Shown in pieces: positions 45,062 through 53,983 of a DNA stretch of 58,897 bases. The translations under genes and the position numbers were made by a program. How positions within the stretch are numbered: the stretch's first letter is position 1; every line of letters starts with the position of its first letter. A model generated the notes under the pieces. The model was given only the letters and a program-made list of their open reading frames with translations. It searched no databases and had not been told where the DNA came from. The stretch lies in NCBI GenBank assembly GCA_019634415.1, contig JAHQVJ010000029.1, forward strand, positions 1 to 58,897. Reading direction: 5' to 3'. The stretch comes from Myxococcales bacterium. Lineage in GTDB: Bacteria; Myxococcota_A; UBA796; GCA-2862545.

Positions 45062-45580
45062 GTGTATTGCGGCTCCAAGGAGGGCCGTGATCCCGCCTAT
45101 GCCGAGGCCGCCCGGAGCGTGGGAGCGCTCCTGGCTGGTCGCGGGATCCGGCTGGTGTATGGCGGGGGCAGCATCGGGCTGATGGATCTCGTGGCTCAGG
45201 CCGCCCTGGATGCGGGCGGCGAGGTGGTGGGGGTGATCCCCCGGAAGCTGATGGATCTCGAGGTGGGCAAGGAAGCGTGCACCGAGCTGCACGTGGTGTC
45301 CGACATGCATGCCCGCAAGCGAATGATGGCGGATCTAGCCGACGGCTTCGTGGCGCTTCCCGGCGGCTATGGCACGCTGGAGGAGCTGTTCGAGGCTGTC
45401 ACCCTCACGCAGCTCGGCTACCACAGGAAGCCCGTGGGCCTGCTCGACGTCGGTGGCTACTACCAGCCACTGGTGGCGCTCTTCGACCACATGGTCGCCC
45501 ACGGCTTCGTCACGGAGTCGCAGCGGAAGCTCGTCGAAGTGTGCGACGATGCCGTGATCTTGCTCGATCGTCTCGGCTGA
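45062..45580 (+). CDS. LOG-family protein (putative lysine decarboxylase fold)
   Basis: A TIGR00730/LOG-type protein: YCGSKEGRDPAYAEAAR, VYGGGSIGLM, VIPRKLMDLEVG and PGGYGTLEELFEA (the PGGxGTxxE active site). Members cleave cytokinin-type or nucleoside monophosphates (AMP to adenine and ribose 5-phosphate). The only ordinary start, GTG 45062, cuts the first beta strand (SSICVYCGS). The frame is open back to the nrdJ stop with no ATG, GTG or TTG. GAGG at 45027-45030 sits 7 nt before an ATC (45038), and a CTG lies at 45047, so a rare start is likely and the true gene begins upstream of 45062. Confidence 0.88.
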   Translation: MYCGSKEGRDPAYAEAARSVGALLAGRGIRLVYGGGSIGLMDLVAQAALDAGGEVVGVIPRKLMDLEVGKEACTELHVVSDMHARKRMMADLADGFVALPGGYGTLEELFEAVTLTQLGYHRKPVGLLDVGGYYQPLVALFDHMVAHGFVTESQRKLVEVCDDAVILLDRLG

Positions 45581-45628
45581 CGCTCCGGCTTCGCCAGCGG
45601 GCGCCCCGGCGTCGAGCTTGGGGGTTCG

Positions 45629-47293
45629 GTGCACGATCTTCAGGGCATGTTCGCCTACTTGCGAGACCTGCTGGCCACCGGCGACGACTCCGAAGGTGAC
45701 TGGCACGTACTGGCGGATCTGCTTGAGCAGGCTCGTGACTCGAGGGCCGCGGACGTTCGAGCGTGGGTCGCGCTGTATTCTGGGGCGGTCCGCGGGCCCG
45801 CGGCGGTGGCCGCATACCGCCAGGTTCGCGCAGGGCAGCGCGCGGCTGGCCGCCACGCCAGAGTGGTGGAACGCCGCAGCCACGGGTTCTCGGTCGAGGT
45901 CTACCGGAACACCCCCCGGCGGGATTCGCCGAGACTCCGCCGGCGGCTGTCCACGCCGCGCCTTGCGCGCGGCGGGTCCATCATGGAGCTGTTGCGGCCC
46001 TGGTTCGAGGCCAAGGGCTCCGAGCTGCTCACGGTCCTGGATCTGACCTCGGTTCAGCCCACCGACACTCACCTGGAGGAGCTGGCGCGGGCGCCCGAGA
46101 TGCAGCAGATCCGAAGCCTCACGATGGGCACGGAGCGCATGGCTGGTCCTGGGCTCCACGAGCTGCTCCGCAGCCCTCGAGTGGCCTTGCGGGCGTTCCA
46201 GCTGCACGGAGCGTTGGCTGGTTGGACCGTGGAGGAGCTGGCTCGCGCCCCGTGGCCGCTGCGACGCTTCGGTCTACTGGGGCCGGTCCTGCCGGACGCT
46301 GCCGTGGAGGCGCTCGCGCAGACGCATCAGGAGCTGCGGCAGCTCACGCTGCGCCGGCTCGGGTGGCAGCACATCCCGCAGCTGATCCACCAGCTCCCCC
46401 AGCTCCGAGAGCTGACGGTGGGGCTCGCCGAGTCGCAGGGGCCAGCTCCACCGGAAGCGGTGGAGCTTCCGGCCACCCTCGACCTCACTCTGGGTCTTGG
46501 CTCCCAGCGCCACTTCGCCCGCCTCGCCACACAGCCCTGGCTGGCAGCAGCTCGCTGTCTACGCGTGCCCAGCGACGGCCCTGGCTTGGCGACGCTGGTA
46601 GCGTCGCGTCATCTGGCGAACGTGCAGGAGCTGGAGCTGTCTGTACCCGTCTCCGCAGCCGCCCTGATGAGGTTTCTCACACAAGTGCTGGGACTGGTGG
46701 CGTTGTCCGTGGCCGCAGCTGGCGAGGAGATGGGCGAGGTCCTGGCGATGCACCCAGCGCTCTCGCGGCTGGAGCGTCTTCGGCTGCGCGACGGCTGGCT
46801 GAGCCGTGACGCAGCCCTGGGCCTCGCTCGGTCGAAGCACCCCATGGAGGCCATGAAGCGCCTGTCGTTGGTCGGCGATCCGGCGTGGCGCGGAGCGCCG
46901 ATCCGGAGCCTTGCCGAGCGCGGAGATCTGCAGCCGACCTCGCTTCGTCTCGAGGGGCTGGGCCTGGATGACGGCGACATCACGCGGCTGGCTGCGTCGC
47001 CTCTCCTCGCGCACGTCCGGATCCTGTGGTTGGGCGGCAACGAGATCGGTGTGCGGGGCCTGAAGGCCCTGGCTGCGAGTGCCCAGCTCTCCGAGCTCGA
47101 GGTGCTGGGGTTGGCAGGAAATCCGGTCACGGAGGAGCCGTCTGCCATCCCCATCCTGGCGGATCCGGGTCGCTGGCCTGCACTGCGCGTGCTCGACGTG
47201 GGTGCCGCCAAAGGCACGGCACGGCTCCGGCTGGAGCTCGCAGACCGCATTCCGCCGAACGTGCAGCGCAGGGCGTCGGACGACGGCTGGTGA
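45629..47293 (+). CDS. Leucine-rich-repeat-like (RNI-type) protein
   Basis: A 554-residue protein without signal peptide. The first 85 residues resemble, weakly, the repeat-companion region often found in front of LRR arrays in myxobacteria (MFAYLRDLLATGDDSEGDW). From about residue 125 there are irregular LRR-like units: LLTVLDLTSVQPTDTHLEEL, PQLRELTVGLAES, LSRLERLRLRDGWLSRD, HVRILWLGGNEIGVRGLKAL, ELEVLGLAGNPVTE. These form a ribonuclease-inhibitor-like solenoid for protein binding. Start is a GTG. Role unknown. Confidence 0.7.
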   Translation: MHDLQGMFAYLRDLLATGDDSEGDWHVLADLLEQARDSRAADVRAWVALYSGAVRGPAAVAAYRQVRAGQRAAGRHARVVERRSHGFSVEVYRNTPRRDSPRLRRRLSTPRLARGGSIMELLRPWFEAKGSELLTVLDLTSVQPTDTHLEELARAPEMQQIRSLTMGTERMAGPGLHELLRSPRVALRAFQLHGALAGWTVEELARAPWPLRRFGLLGPVLPDAAVEALAQTHQELRQLTLRRLGWQHIPQLIHQLPQLRELTVGLAESQGPAPPEAVELPATLDLTLGLGSQRHFARLATQPWLAAARCLRVPSDGPGLATLVASRHLANVQELELSVPVSAAALMRFLTQVLGLVALSVAAAGEEMGEVLAMHPALSRLERLRLRDGWLSRDAALGLARSKHPMEAMKRLSLVGDPAWRGAPIRSLAERGDLQPTSLRLEGLGLDDGDITRLAASPLLAHVRILWLGGNEIGVRGLKALAASAQLSELEVLGLAGNPVTEEPSAIPILADPGRWPALRVLDVGAAKGTARLRLELADRIPPNVQRRASDDGW

Positions 47294-47300
47294 GTCGCTG

Positions 47301-48965
47301 TCAGTGCAGCACGATCTCGGGTCCGAGCGCCACCGAGCCGCGCCACACGGCACTCGCGCGCCCGTCGCCGTCGAGATCGAGCCAGGTGCCTGCCACCCGT
47401 GCCTGCAGCCCCACCGACCACGTCTCGTTGACCACCCAGCCGAGGCCCGCCGAGGGGCCCGCCATCACGTAGATCCAGCCTGCGCGATCGGGGATGTCGA
47501 AGGCGCGCACTGGCTCGTCTGGGCGCTCGCCGGCGTGATCCGGCGGCAGCCACACGCCGCTGACGCTCAGCGACAGGCGTCCTCGCAGGCGTCGCCAGTC
47601 GTGCTGCGTGCCGACGTCCAGCGACAGGGTGAGCTGCTGGCGAGCGTCGGGCTGGCCTCCCACGGCGCGGGTGCCATTGGCCACGGCCAGCGACAGGCCC
47701 CCGAACATGCCGAACCCGGGCGCCTGGTCGTCGCGCAGGTAGGTGTGCAGCTCCAGCCCGGTGGTGGCTCCCACCGCCGTGCGCATGGCCGGCTCGGTGG
47801 CGAACACGGGGCGGACGCCGAACCCCAGGCTGGGGCCTCGCAGCAGGCGTGTGAGGTCCTCGGCGCGGTACGGACGGCCCTGGGCCAGGGTCAGGTGGCC
47901 CTGGGCCAGCAGCGTGCCCTGAGCGTCCACCAGCGACAGGTGATGGCGGCCGGGCTCCACGGCTACGGTTCCCGGCAGTCGCCCCCGCGGGCGTCCGTCC
48001 ACCGACAGCGTGGCTCCCGACAGCGGATGCGACGGCGGTGGGTACAGGTACACCAGGGCTCGATCCCGTCGCTTCCGATCGCGCGGACGCCCCGCCAGCA
48101 CCAGATCGGCGGTGCCCACCACCCGGAACGCGGCCTCGGGCACCTGGGCGCCCGAGGTGCGCTCGAGGGTACGGCCTCGGGCGTGGTCGTGGGCCTCCCA
48201 GGCGGTGACCACCCCGTCGCGGTCGCGGTCGGCCTGCTCGAAGGACCACGACAGCGCCTCGATCAAGAAGTAGCTGTAGACCCCGTGGCCGAGCTGATCG
48301 TCCTCTAGCGCAGGGCGGCCGGGGGAGGTGGCGAACAGGTGAGCTTCCCCTGCGCCCATCGCGGTGGCCGAGGGCCCGAAGGTCTCGGGCACGGGCTCGC
48401 TGCGGCTCGACGGGCGCACCACGGACTTGCCGTCGCCGTTGAAGCAGGCGTCCACCACGAGCGCCTTTCGCGCCGGAGCGAGGCTCGAGAACCAGGACTG
48501 CAGTGCCTCCAGCTCCACGGCGGTGGTCTCGAGATCGGCCGCGCGGCTGTCGCGCTGCAGCAGGTAGCGCCGCATGCGCGAGCCGTCCTGCACACGGGTG
48601 CCATGGCTGGAGACGTACACCACCAACACGTCCTCACGCCTGAGGTTCTGCGTCAGCGAGCGCAGCGTGGACAGCACGTCGCTGCGGGTGGGGGCGCCCG
48701 TGAGCAGGCGCACGTCGTCGAAGCCGCCGGTGGCCGGGTCCCGAAACACGCCTGCGAGCAGGTCGGCGTCGTGACCGGCGTGGCGCAGGGCAGGAAAGGC
48801 GGGATCGTCGTAGCGATCCACGCCCACCAGGAGCGCGACTCGGCGTGGCTGCAGGGCCGCGTTGAGGGCCTCGGAGGTGGAGCGCGCCGGCGTGAGCCCC
48901 CGGCTCCGGTGTGCGGGGCCTGCATCGGCCGTCCACGTCGCCAGGGCCCACAGCAGGGCCGTCAC
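47301..48965 (-). CDS. Secreted caspase-like (C14/metacaspase) protein with beta-rich C-terminus
   Basis: A 554-residue protein. After an N-terminal signal-like segment (VTALLWALATWTADA) comes a caspase-fold domain: ALLVGVDRYDDP (about residue 45), catalytic His in VVYVSSHGTRVQDG (about 110) and catalytic Cys in ALVVDACFNGDG (about 155). GHGVYSYFLIEAL follows. A PEGA-like strand region (ATLSVDGRPRGRLPGTVAVE) precedes a beta-rich end with alternating hydrophobic strands (LSLSVSGVWLPP, SVGLQARVAGTW) that could form an outer-membrane barrel. GGGAGG lies 5 nt before the GTG start, which overlaps the upstream stop. Co-transcribed with an ECF sigma and a membrane protein. Confidence 0.8.
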   Translation of the reverse strand: MTALLWALATWTADAGPAHRSRGLTPARSTSEALNAALQPRRVALLVGVDRYDDPAFPALRHAGHDADLLAGVFRDPATGGFDDVRLLTGAPTRSDVLSTLRSLTQNLRREDVLVVYVSSHGTRVQDGSRMRRYLLQRDSRAADLETTAVELEALQSWFSSLAPARKALVVDACFNGDGKSVVRPSSRSEPVPETFGPSATAMGAGEAHLFATSPGRPALEDDQLGHGVYSYFLIEALSWSFEQADRDRDGVVTAWEAHDHARGRTLERTSGAQVPEAAFRVVGTADLVLAGRPRDRKRRDRALVYLYPPPSHPLSGATLSVDGRPRGRLPGTVAVEPGRHHLSLVDAQGTLLAQGHLTLAQGRPYRAEDLTRLLRGPSLGFGVRPVFATEPAMRTAVGATTGLELHTYLRDDQAPGFGMFGGLSLAVANGTRAVGGQPDARQQLTLSLDVGTQHDWRRLRGRLSLSVSGVWLPPDHAGERPDEPVRAFDIPDRAGWIYVMAGPSAGLGWVVNETWSVGLQARVAGTWLDLDGDGRASAVWRGSVALGPEIVLH

Positions 48966-49531
48966 GGCGCCTCCCAGCGCACCGTCAGCGCATGCTCCAC
49001 GCAGCCCGCGGTGGAGGCCGCATGGGGGCAGAGGGTGGCGACCACGGTATGCGCTCCCGAGCGATCCCCGTCGGGGGTCCACGCCAGCGGCTCGGCGTCG
49101 CCCAGGAAGTGCTCTCCTGCTCGAACCGACCACGTCTGGCCGCTCGCGGGCCACAGGAGCCCACCGTCGGCCGTCACCTGGAGCGCGCCGGGGCCGCCGG
49201 TGGTGATTCGGACCACCAGGGCCTCGTCGGCGGCGAGCAGGGTACCGTCGGTCACCGGCCGAACCCCGCGGCGCCCCTCTGCCACGCCGTGCACCCTCAC
49301 CGTGGTGGCCGTCGCCACTGGTACGCCCCGGGCTCGGAGCTGCGCTGTGTCGGATCCCCCGCCGATCAGCGCGACGACCAGCGCGCCCGCCGCCAGGGTG
49401 CCCGCCGTCGCCAGCCCGATCCGGCGGCGACGGCGGCGCTGGCGGGCGAGCGTGAGCACGGCGCTCGCCGTTGTGACGGGAGGCGTCGTGGGCAGCTGTG
49501 ACAGCCGCGCGGGAAGCTCATCGGTGGTCAT
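48962..49531 (-). CDS. Single-pass membrane protein, probable anti-sigma factor
   Basis: A 189-residue protein with about 38 cytoplasmic residues, a basic stretch (RQRRRRRR), one membrane helix (IGLATAGTLAAGALVVALIG) and an outer domain of beta strands (LVVRITTGGPGALQVTADGG) resembling DUF4384/FecR-type sensor parts. The start lies inside the end of the ECF sigma gene (14-bp overlap) and the stop overlaps the caspase start. Position and topology indicate it restrains the sigma factor, although no zinc-binding anti-sigma motif is present. Confidence 0.6.
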   Translation of the reverse strand: MTTDELPARLSQLPTTPPVTTASAVLTLARQRRRRRRIGLATAGTLAAGALVVALIGGGSDTAQLRARGVPVATATTVRVHGVAEGRRGVRPVTDGTLLAADEALVVRITTGGPGALQVTADGGLLWPASGQTWSVRAGEHFLGDAEPLAWTPDGDRSGAHTVVATLCPHAASTAGCVEHALTVRWEAP

Positions 49532-50090
49532 CGGTCGTCTCCAGCTCCTCGCGCAGCTTGCGCCGCGCGTAGGCGAGCTTCGAGCGCACCTGCTGGTCGG
49601 TGCAGCCCAGGATCTGTGCCACCTCGGGGGAGGTGAGGCCCTCGGTGTAGGTCAGGAGCACCACCGCCCGATGGGCTGGCGCCAGCCGCTGGATGGCGCT
49701 CTGCAGGCGTGCATCTCGCTGCCCGATCACCAGGCGCTCCTCGGCGGTGGCTTGAGCCGAGGAGGCCCGCCGGAGCAGTGCGAAGAACCGGGTGCGCCGC
49801 TGCCGCGCGCGCAGGGAGTCGATGCATAGCCGGTGGGCCACGGTGAACAGGTAGCCGCGCAGGGAGCCCGTGGCGCTGGGGCGCCAGCGTCCGTCCACCA
49901 AGCGCACGAAGGTCTCGGTGCACACATCCTCGGCAGCCTCGCGGCGCCCCAGCATGCGGGCGGCGTAGGACAGCACCCGGGGGCTGTAGCGCTGGTAGAG
50001 CTGGTCGAAGGACGCGTCGTCGCCCGAGCGGAACGCCGTCATCAGCTGGGCGTCCGTGGGTTGTGGGATCGGGGCCACCGAGGCGCGCAT
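49518..50090 (-). CDS. ECF-type RNA polymerase sigma factor
   Basis: A 190-residue sigma-70 family member of the extracytoplasmic-function class. Region 2 is FDQLYQRYSPRVLSYAARML through GYLFTVAHRLCIDSLRAR; region 4 is LAPAHRAVVLLTYTEGLTSPEVAQILGCTDQQVRSKLAYARRKL (a helix-turn-helix seen in two parts). Region 3 is absent, as expected. First gene of the sigma / anti-sigma / caspase operon; divergent from the MopE-repeat gene, which may be a target. Confidence 0.92.
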   Translation of the reverse strand: MRASVAPIPQPTDAQLMTAFRSGDDASFDQLYQRYSPRVLSYAARMLGRREAAEDVCTETFVRLVDGRWRPSATGSLRGYLFTVAHRLCIDSLRARQRRTRFFALLRRASSAQATAEERLVIGQRDARLQSAIQRLAPAHRAVVLLTYTEGLTSPEVAQILGCTDQQVRSKLAYARRKLREELETTDDHR

Positions 50091-50198
50091 GCACCCTCCG
50101 ACCGGCTAACGTACACCCACCCCCGTTCGTGGAAAGAAAATCGAAGTCCACGGTACGGACGGCTGCCGCGTTGAAGAGGCGAACCACGGAGGATTGCC

Positions 50199-50837
50199 AT
50201 GCGGATTGGCATGTTGTTCTGCGCCCTGCTCGCCTTGCCCACCACCAGCCTCGCCGCTGCTCGTGACACCGACGGCGACGGCGTTCCCGACCACAAGGAC
50301 TGCGACCCCTACAACGCCACGATCTACCCGGGGGCCAAGGAGGCCTGCGACGGCGTCGACAACGACTGCGACGGCACCGTCGACGAAGGCTGCAAGAACA
50401 AGAAGGGAGGGAGCCTGTACGACCGCGACGGGGACGGCTGGGACTTCGACGACGGCGACTGCGACGACAGCGACCCCGCCGTCAACCCAGGCGCCAAGGA
50501 GGTCTGCGACAAGATCGACAACGACTGCGACGGCACGATCGACGAGGGCTGTGCCACCGACAAGGATGGAGATGGGCACTCCTCCAACGCCGACTGTGAC
50601 GACAGCGACCCGCGCACGTACCCCGGCGCCAAGGAAGCCTGCGACGGGATCGACAACGACTGTGACCTCGACATCGACGAGGGCTGTGCGGACTCGGGCG
50701 ACACCGCCGACACGTCCGACACGGGGCTGCGGGAGGACAACAAGGTCGGCGGTTGCTCCGCGGCTGGCGCAGGGGCCAGCTACACCTGGATGCTGCCGCT
50801 GCCGTTGCTGTTGCTGATCCGTCGCCGCTGGTCGTAG
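50199..50837 (+). CDS. MopE-type metal-binding repeat protein with MYXO-CTERM-like tail
   Basis: A 212-residue exported protein. Signal peptide MLFCALLALPTTSLAA, then three repeats of about 45 residues with the pattern D-CD(D/P)-x-x-P-x-x-YPGAKE-x-CD-x-IDNDCDG-x-xDEGC. These are related to the copper/calcium-binding MopE repeats. The C-terminus (GGCSAAGAGASYTWMLP, hydrophobic segment, RRRWS) is Cys-membrane segment-Arg, as in MYXO-CTERM surface-sorting tails. GGAGG precedes the ATG by 6-7 nt. Probably anchored at the cell surface. Confidence 0.85.
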   Translation: MRIGMLFCALLALPTTSLAAARDTDGDGVPDHKDCDPYNATIYPGAKEACDGVDNDCDGTVDEGCKNKKGGSLYDRDGDGWDFDDGDCDDSDPAVNPGAKEVCDKIDNDCDGTIDEGCATDKDGDGHSSNADCDDSDPRTYPGAKEACDGIDNDCDLDIDEGCADSGDTADTSDTGLREDNKVGGCSAAGAGASYTWMLPLPLLLLIRRRWS

Positions 50838-50846
50838 TCGACTCGG

Positions 50847-53800
50847 TCAGCTCGTGCGGCCTCGGGCCGCCAGGTCCAGCACCTCGTTCTCCGAGACCTC
50901 CGGCAGCCTGACCTGGTTGTGGTTGCTGTTCACCCGCACCGTGCGCTTGCCCATCAGCACGTGGAAGGAGCCCACCTCCTGCTCGGGCACGTCGGTGCCG
51001 TCGGTGCCGTTCTCAGCCAGCAGGTCGTCGAGACGACCCACGCTGCTGCGCTCGGCAATGCCGCCCACGAACCAGGTGCGCACGTTGTCGCGACCGCTCA
51101 GGTCCAGCTCCAGGGGGGAGCGCGTGAGCAGGATCACGGCCAAGCCCCCCGAGCGGGCCCTCCGGAGCAACGCCAGCAGCTGCTGCTTGGTGGAGGGCTC
51201 GCGACTGACGGGCATGTAGATCTCGGCTTCGTCGAGCAGCAACACCCCTCGCAGATCGCCCGCGCTCGCACTGGGCCGGGTAGGGGCCGGGTGGCTCAGC
51301 AGCCAGCGCTCGAGCTCGAAGAGCAGCTGGGTGACCCAGAACTGGACGTCCTGATGGCTCGGGAGGAACCGCGTCGTCATCACCGACAGCCGCGTCTTGC
51401 CGGCCGGCGACGGCCCGAGCAGGGTGTCGGCATCGAGCGGCTCGCATCCCGTGCCCATCAGGTCGCCCTTCGTGGTCATCAGGACCTGTAGATCCACCGC
51501 CACCTCGTCCACGAAGCGGCCGAGGCCTCCGAGCTGAGCCAGCAGGGAGGCGTTGTTCTCCTTGAGGAACTCCGCCAGGGCCGGCAGCTTCAGGTCGCTC
51601 GTGCCGCTGTGGCTGGCGAGCATCTTCAGCGCGACGTGCAAGGCGGCGCGCTTGCGCTGGGCCGTCACGCCGCGGCTGCTGGTCATGGTGTCTGCCAGCG
51701 CCCCCGAGGCTACCCGGATGGCTGCCTCCTGCTCGGGCGGCGGCACCAGCGCCAGGCCTCGCGGCGCGATGGGCACCTCGAGGCTGCGGCCTCCTGGATG
51801 CCCGGGCGTGTACAGCGACACGTCCACCTCGGGCCCCATCACACCGGGAGCGGCGAAGCCACACAGATCGCCGCGCCGGTCCACCAGGATCGCGGGCACC
51901 TCGCGGGCCAGCAGCTGCTCCACCAGGTTCAGCGCCGCCGTGGTCTTGCCGCTGCCCGGATCGCCGAGCAAGGCGACGTGCCGCCCGAAGGTCTCCAGCC
52001 CCAGCGTGACCTTGGTGCCCCGAAGCACCTCCGTGCCCACGAGCAGGGGCTTGGCCGGTGGGATGGGCGTCGGGTTCGAGGGCCGCGGGAGGTGGGCGAG
52101 CTTGCTCGGACGCGGCTGCTCGTCGGTCTCGGGCGGCCTCGGGGGAGCATCGCTGGCGGGCAGGTACAGCTCGTCCAGCCCCAGGATGGCGCGCAGCGAG
52201 GCCAGCTGAGACAGCGGGCGCTCCGCCTTCACGAAGGCGCGGAACAGGGCCGTGTCGCCCCGGTAGATCCGCTGGAACGACCCCAGCGCCACCATGTGTC
52301 GCCAGTCGGCGTCCTCCACCACCACCGAGCGGCCCCCTCCCTCGACCACCTCCGACACCAGGCGATCCGCTTCCCGGCTGATCCCTCGGGCGAATGCGGC
52401 CGAGCGGACCAGCACGCAGGTGGCCATGCCCGCTGCCTGCACCGCCCGAGCGAGCTGGGTCTCCAGGCCATCGCCGGGGTCTCGCTCACACAGCGCCACC
52501 AGCATCGGCATGGGGTCTTCGGCGAAGCCGCGAGTGTGCACGAGCACGTGGGTCTCGTCGTCGGGATCCGTGGCGAACACCACGTCGCCGCCGATCTCCT
52601 GGCCACACTGCACGATGCAGGACTCCAGGACCTCCACGAGCAGCTCGTCGGACTCGGGGACGGCGTGCTTGCCGCTCTTGAAGTCGTTCCACTCCTGCTG
52701 AAGCTGCCGGATCGAGTCCGCCTGAGTGGAGGTGCGCGGACCCGCCTCGTGGATCTCGTTGACCTCGCTCAAGTTGGGCAGCCGGCGCAGCTCGATGGCC
52801 GCTTCGCGGAAGCGGAGGCACTCGTTGAGCACCTGGCGCGTGGTCTGGCCTGCGTACAGGTGCAGCTGCGCCTCCATGAAGGGGTAGATCGGATCGGACA
52901 GATCGAAGGGCGCTTGCTGCGTGTCGTAGAGGTGCTCGAGCCGCTTGGACAGCAGCTGACGGATGTCGTCGGCGGTGCGGGTGCCGGTGAGCACGGTCGG
53001 CGGCGGATCCTGCTCCAGCCGGTCCACGATGGAGCGCGTCAGGTTGACCTTGAGCTGCTCGTAGAACTCCTCGAGGCACGACACCACCACCACGGTGCCC
53101 GGAAGCTCCGCCACCGTCTTGAGCACGGTCATGGCGTGGGCGAAGCGGTCGGCGGCCTCGTCGAGGTTGTAGATGTCCTCCAGCTGATCGGCGCACACCA
53201 CCAGGGCGCGACTCAGGCACACGCGGGTGAGGATGCGCAGCTGCCCGATGATCCGCAACGGAGCGTCGTCGTCCTCGTTGCGTGGGGGCATGCCCCCCAG
53301 CACCACTCGGTCGTGGGTGGACAGGGGCTCCGCTCGGAGGAACTTCACCACCCGCCGCGTGACGCTGGGGCGGTCGAGCTGCAGCAGCAGCAGCGCGCGG
53401 CACAGATCCACGTCCACCGACGGGATCTGCAGGATGTCCACGAGCTGGTCCGCCAGCTCGTCGATCACGGCGTTGTGGTCCTCCGACGACTCGATCTGGC
53501 GCACCATGGCGTCGGTGTCGTCGGGCAGGTGATCGAGCATCGCACGCGACAGCATGCGCAGGCTGGACTCGGGCTGCTCCGGCGGGTTGTAGGGCTGCTC
53601 GAGGGACTCGATGAGCTTCTGCAGGATGTAGCGGTCGTACTGCTTCGACGTAGACGTCATCTGCATGTACGCGAACAGGGCCTGACCCGAGCCGTGCACG
53701 TGGTTGCGGAACGCCCGCATGAGGTGCGTCTTGCCCGAGCCGGGCTCCCCCTGCAGCAGCATCAGGCGCCCCGACGGCGTCTGCTCCTCGTGGGCCTGTG

Positions 53801-53969
53801 CCACCAGCCGCTCGAACCGCGTCCGTGCCCCGTCGTGGATCTCGGGCACGTGGAACGGGTCGGCGCGCCACACGTCGTAGGTATGCTCGACGCCGTGGAA
53901 CAGCTCGGGCATGCTCCGTGAGCAGAACGCGGCGAGTCGCAGGTCCTGTTGCGCTGACTCCGGGGGCAT
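50847..53969 (-). CDS. Fused AAA-like and HerA-type (DUF87-like) dual ATPase, unknown system
   Basis: A 1040-residue protein with two complete P-loop ATPase domains. The first has Walker A GEPGSGKTHL (residues 74-83) and Walker B RALVVCADQLED near 255, like ORC/STAND AAA proteins. The second has GDPGSGKTTAALNLVEQLL (about 667), ILVDRRGDLCGF and Walker B GVLLLDEAEIYMP (about 910) with ILLTRSPLEL after it, the pattern of HerA/DUF87 DNA-translocating ATPases. Between them, residues 450-620 form an alpha/beta domain with VVFATDPDDETHVLVHTRG that may be a degenerate nuclease-like fold. The ATG lies 14 nt after the upstream winged-helix-like gene. Probable DNA-linked machine; defence is possible, not shown. 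Confidence 0.7.
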   Translation of the reverse strand: MPPESAQQDLRLAAFCSRSMPELFHGVEHTYDVWRADPFHVPEIHDGARTRFERLVAQAHEEQTPSGRLMLLQGEPGSGKTHLMRAFRNHVHGSGQALFAYMQMTSTSKQYDRYILQKLIESLEQPYNPPEQPESSLRMLSRAMLDHLPDDTDAMVRQIESSEDHNAVIDELADQLVDILQIPSVDVDLCRALLLLQLDRPSVTRRVVKFLRAEPLSTHDRVVLGGMPPRNEDDDAPLRIIGQLRILTRVCLSRALVVCADQLEDIYNLDEAADRFAHAMTVLKTVAELPGTVVVVSCLEEFYEQLKVNLTRSIVDRLEQDPPPTVLTGTRTADDIRQLLSKRLEHLYDTQQAPFDLSDPIYPFMEAQLHLYAGQTTRQVLNECLRFREAAIELRRLPNLSEVNEIHEAGPRTSTQADSIRQLQQEWNDFKSGKHAVPESDELLVEVLESCIVQCGQEIGGDVVFATDPDDETHVLVHTRGFAEDPMPMLVALCERDPGDGLETQLARAVQAAGMATCVLVRSAAFARGISREADRLVSEVVEGGGRSVVVEDADWRHMVALGSFQRIYRGDTALFRAFVKAERPLSQLASLRAILGLDELYLPASDAPPRPPETDEQPRPSKLAHLPRPSNPTPIPPAKPLLVGTEVLRGTKVTLGLETFGRHVALLGDPGSGKTTAALNLVEQLLAREVPAILVDRRGDLCGFAAPGVMGPEVDVSLYTPGHPGGRSLEVPIAPRGLALVPPPEQEAAIRVASGALADTMTSSRGVTAQRKRAALHVALKMLASHSGTSDLKLPALAEFLKENNASLLAQLGGLGRFVDEVAVDLQVLMTTKGDLMGTGCEPLDADTLLGPSPAGKTRLSVMTTRFLPSHQDVQFWVTQLLFELERWLLSHPAPTRPSASAGDLRGVLLLDEAEIYMPVSREPSTKQQLLALLRRARSGGLAVILLTRSPLELDLSGRDNVRTWFVGGIAERSSVGRLDDLLAENGTDGTDVPEQEVGSFHVLMGKRTVRVNSNHNQVRLPEVSENEVLDLAARGRTS

Positions 53970-53983
53970 GGTGGGGTCCTCGA

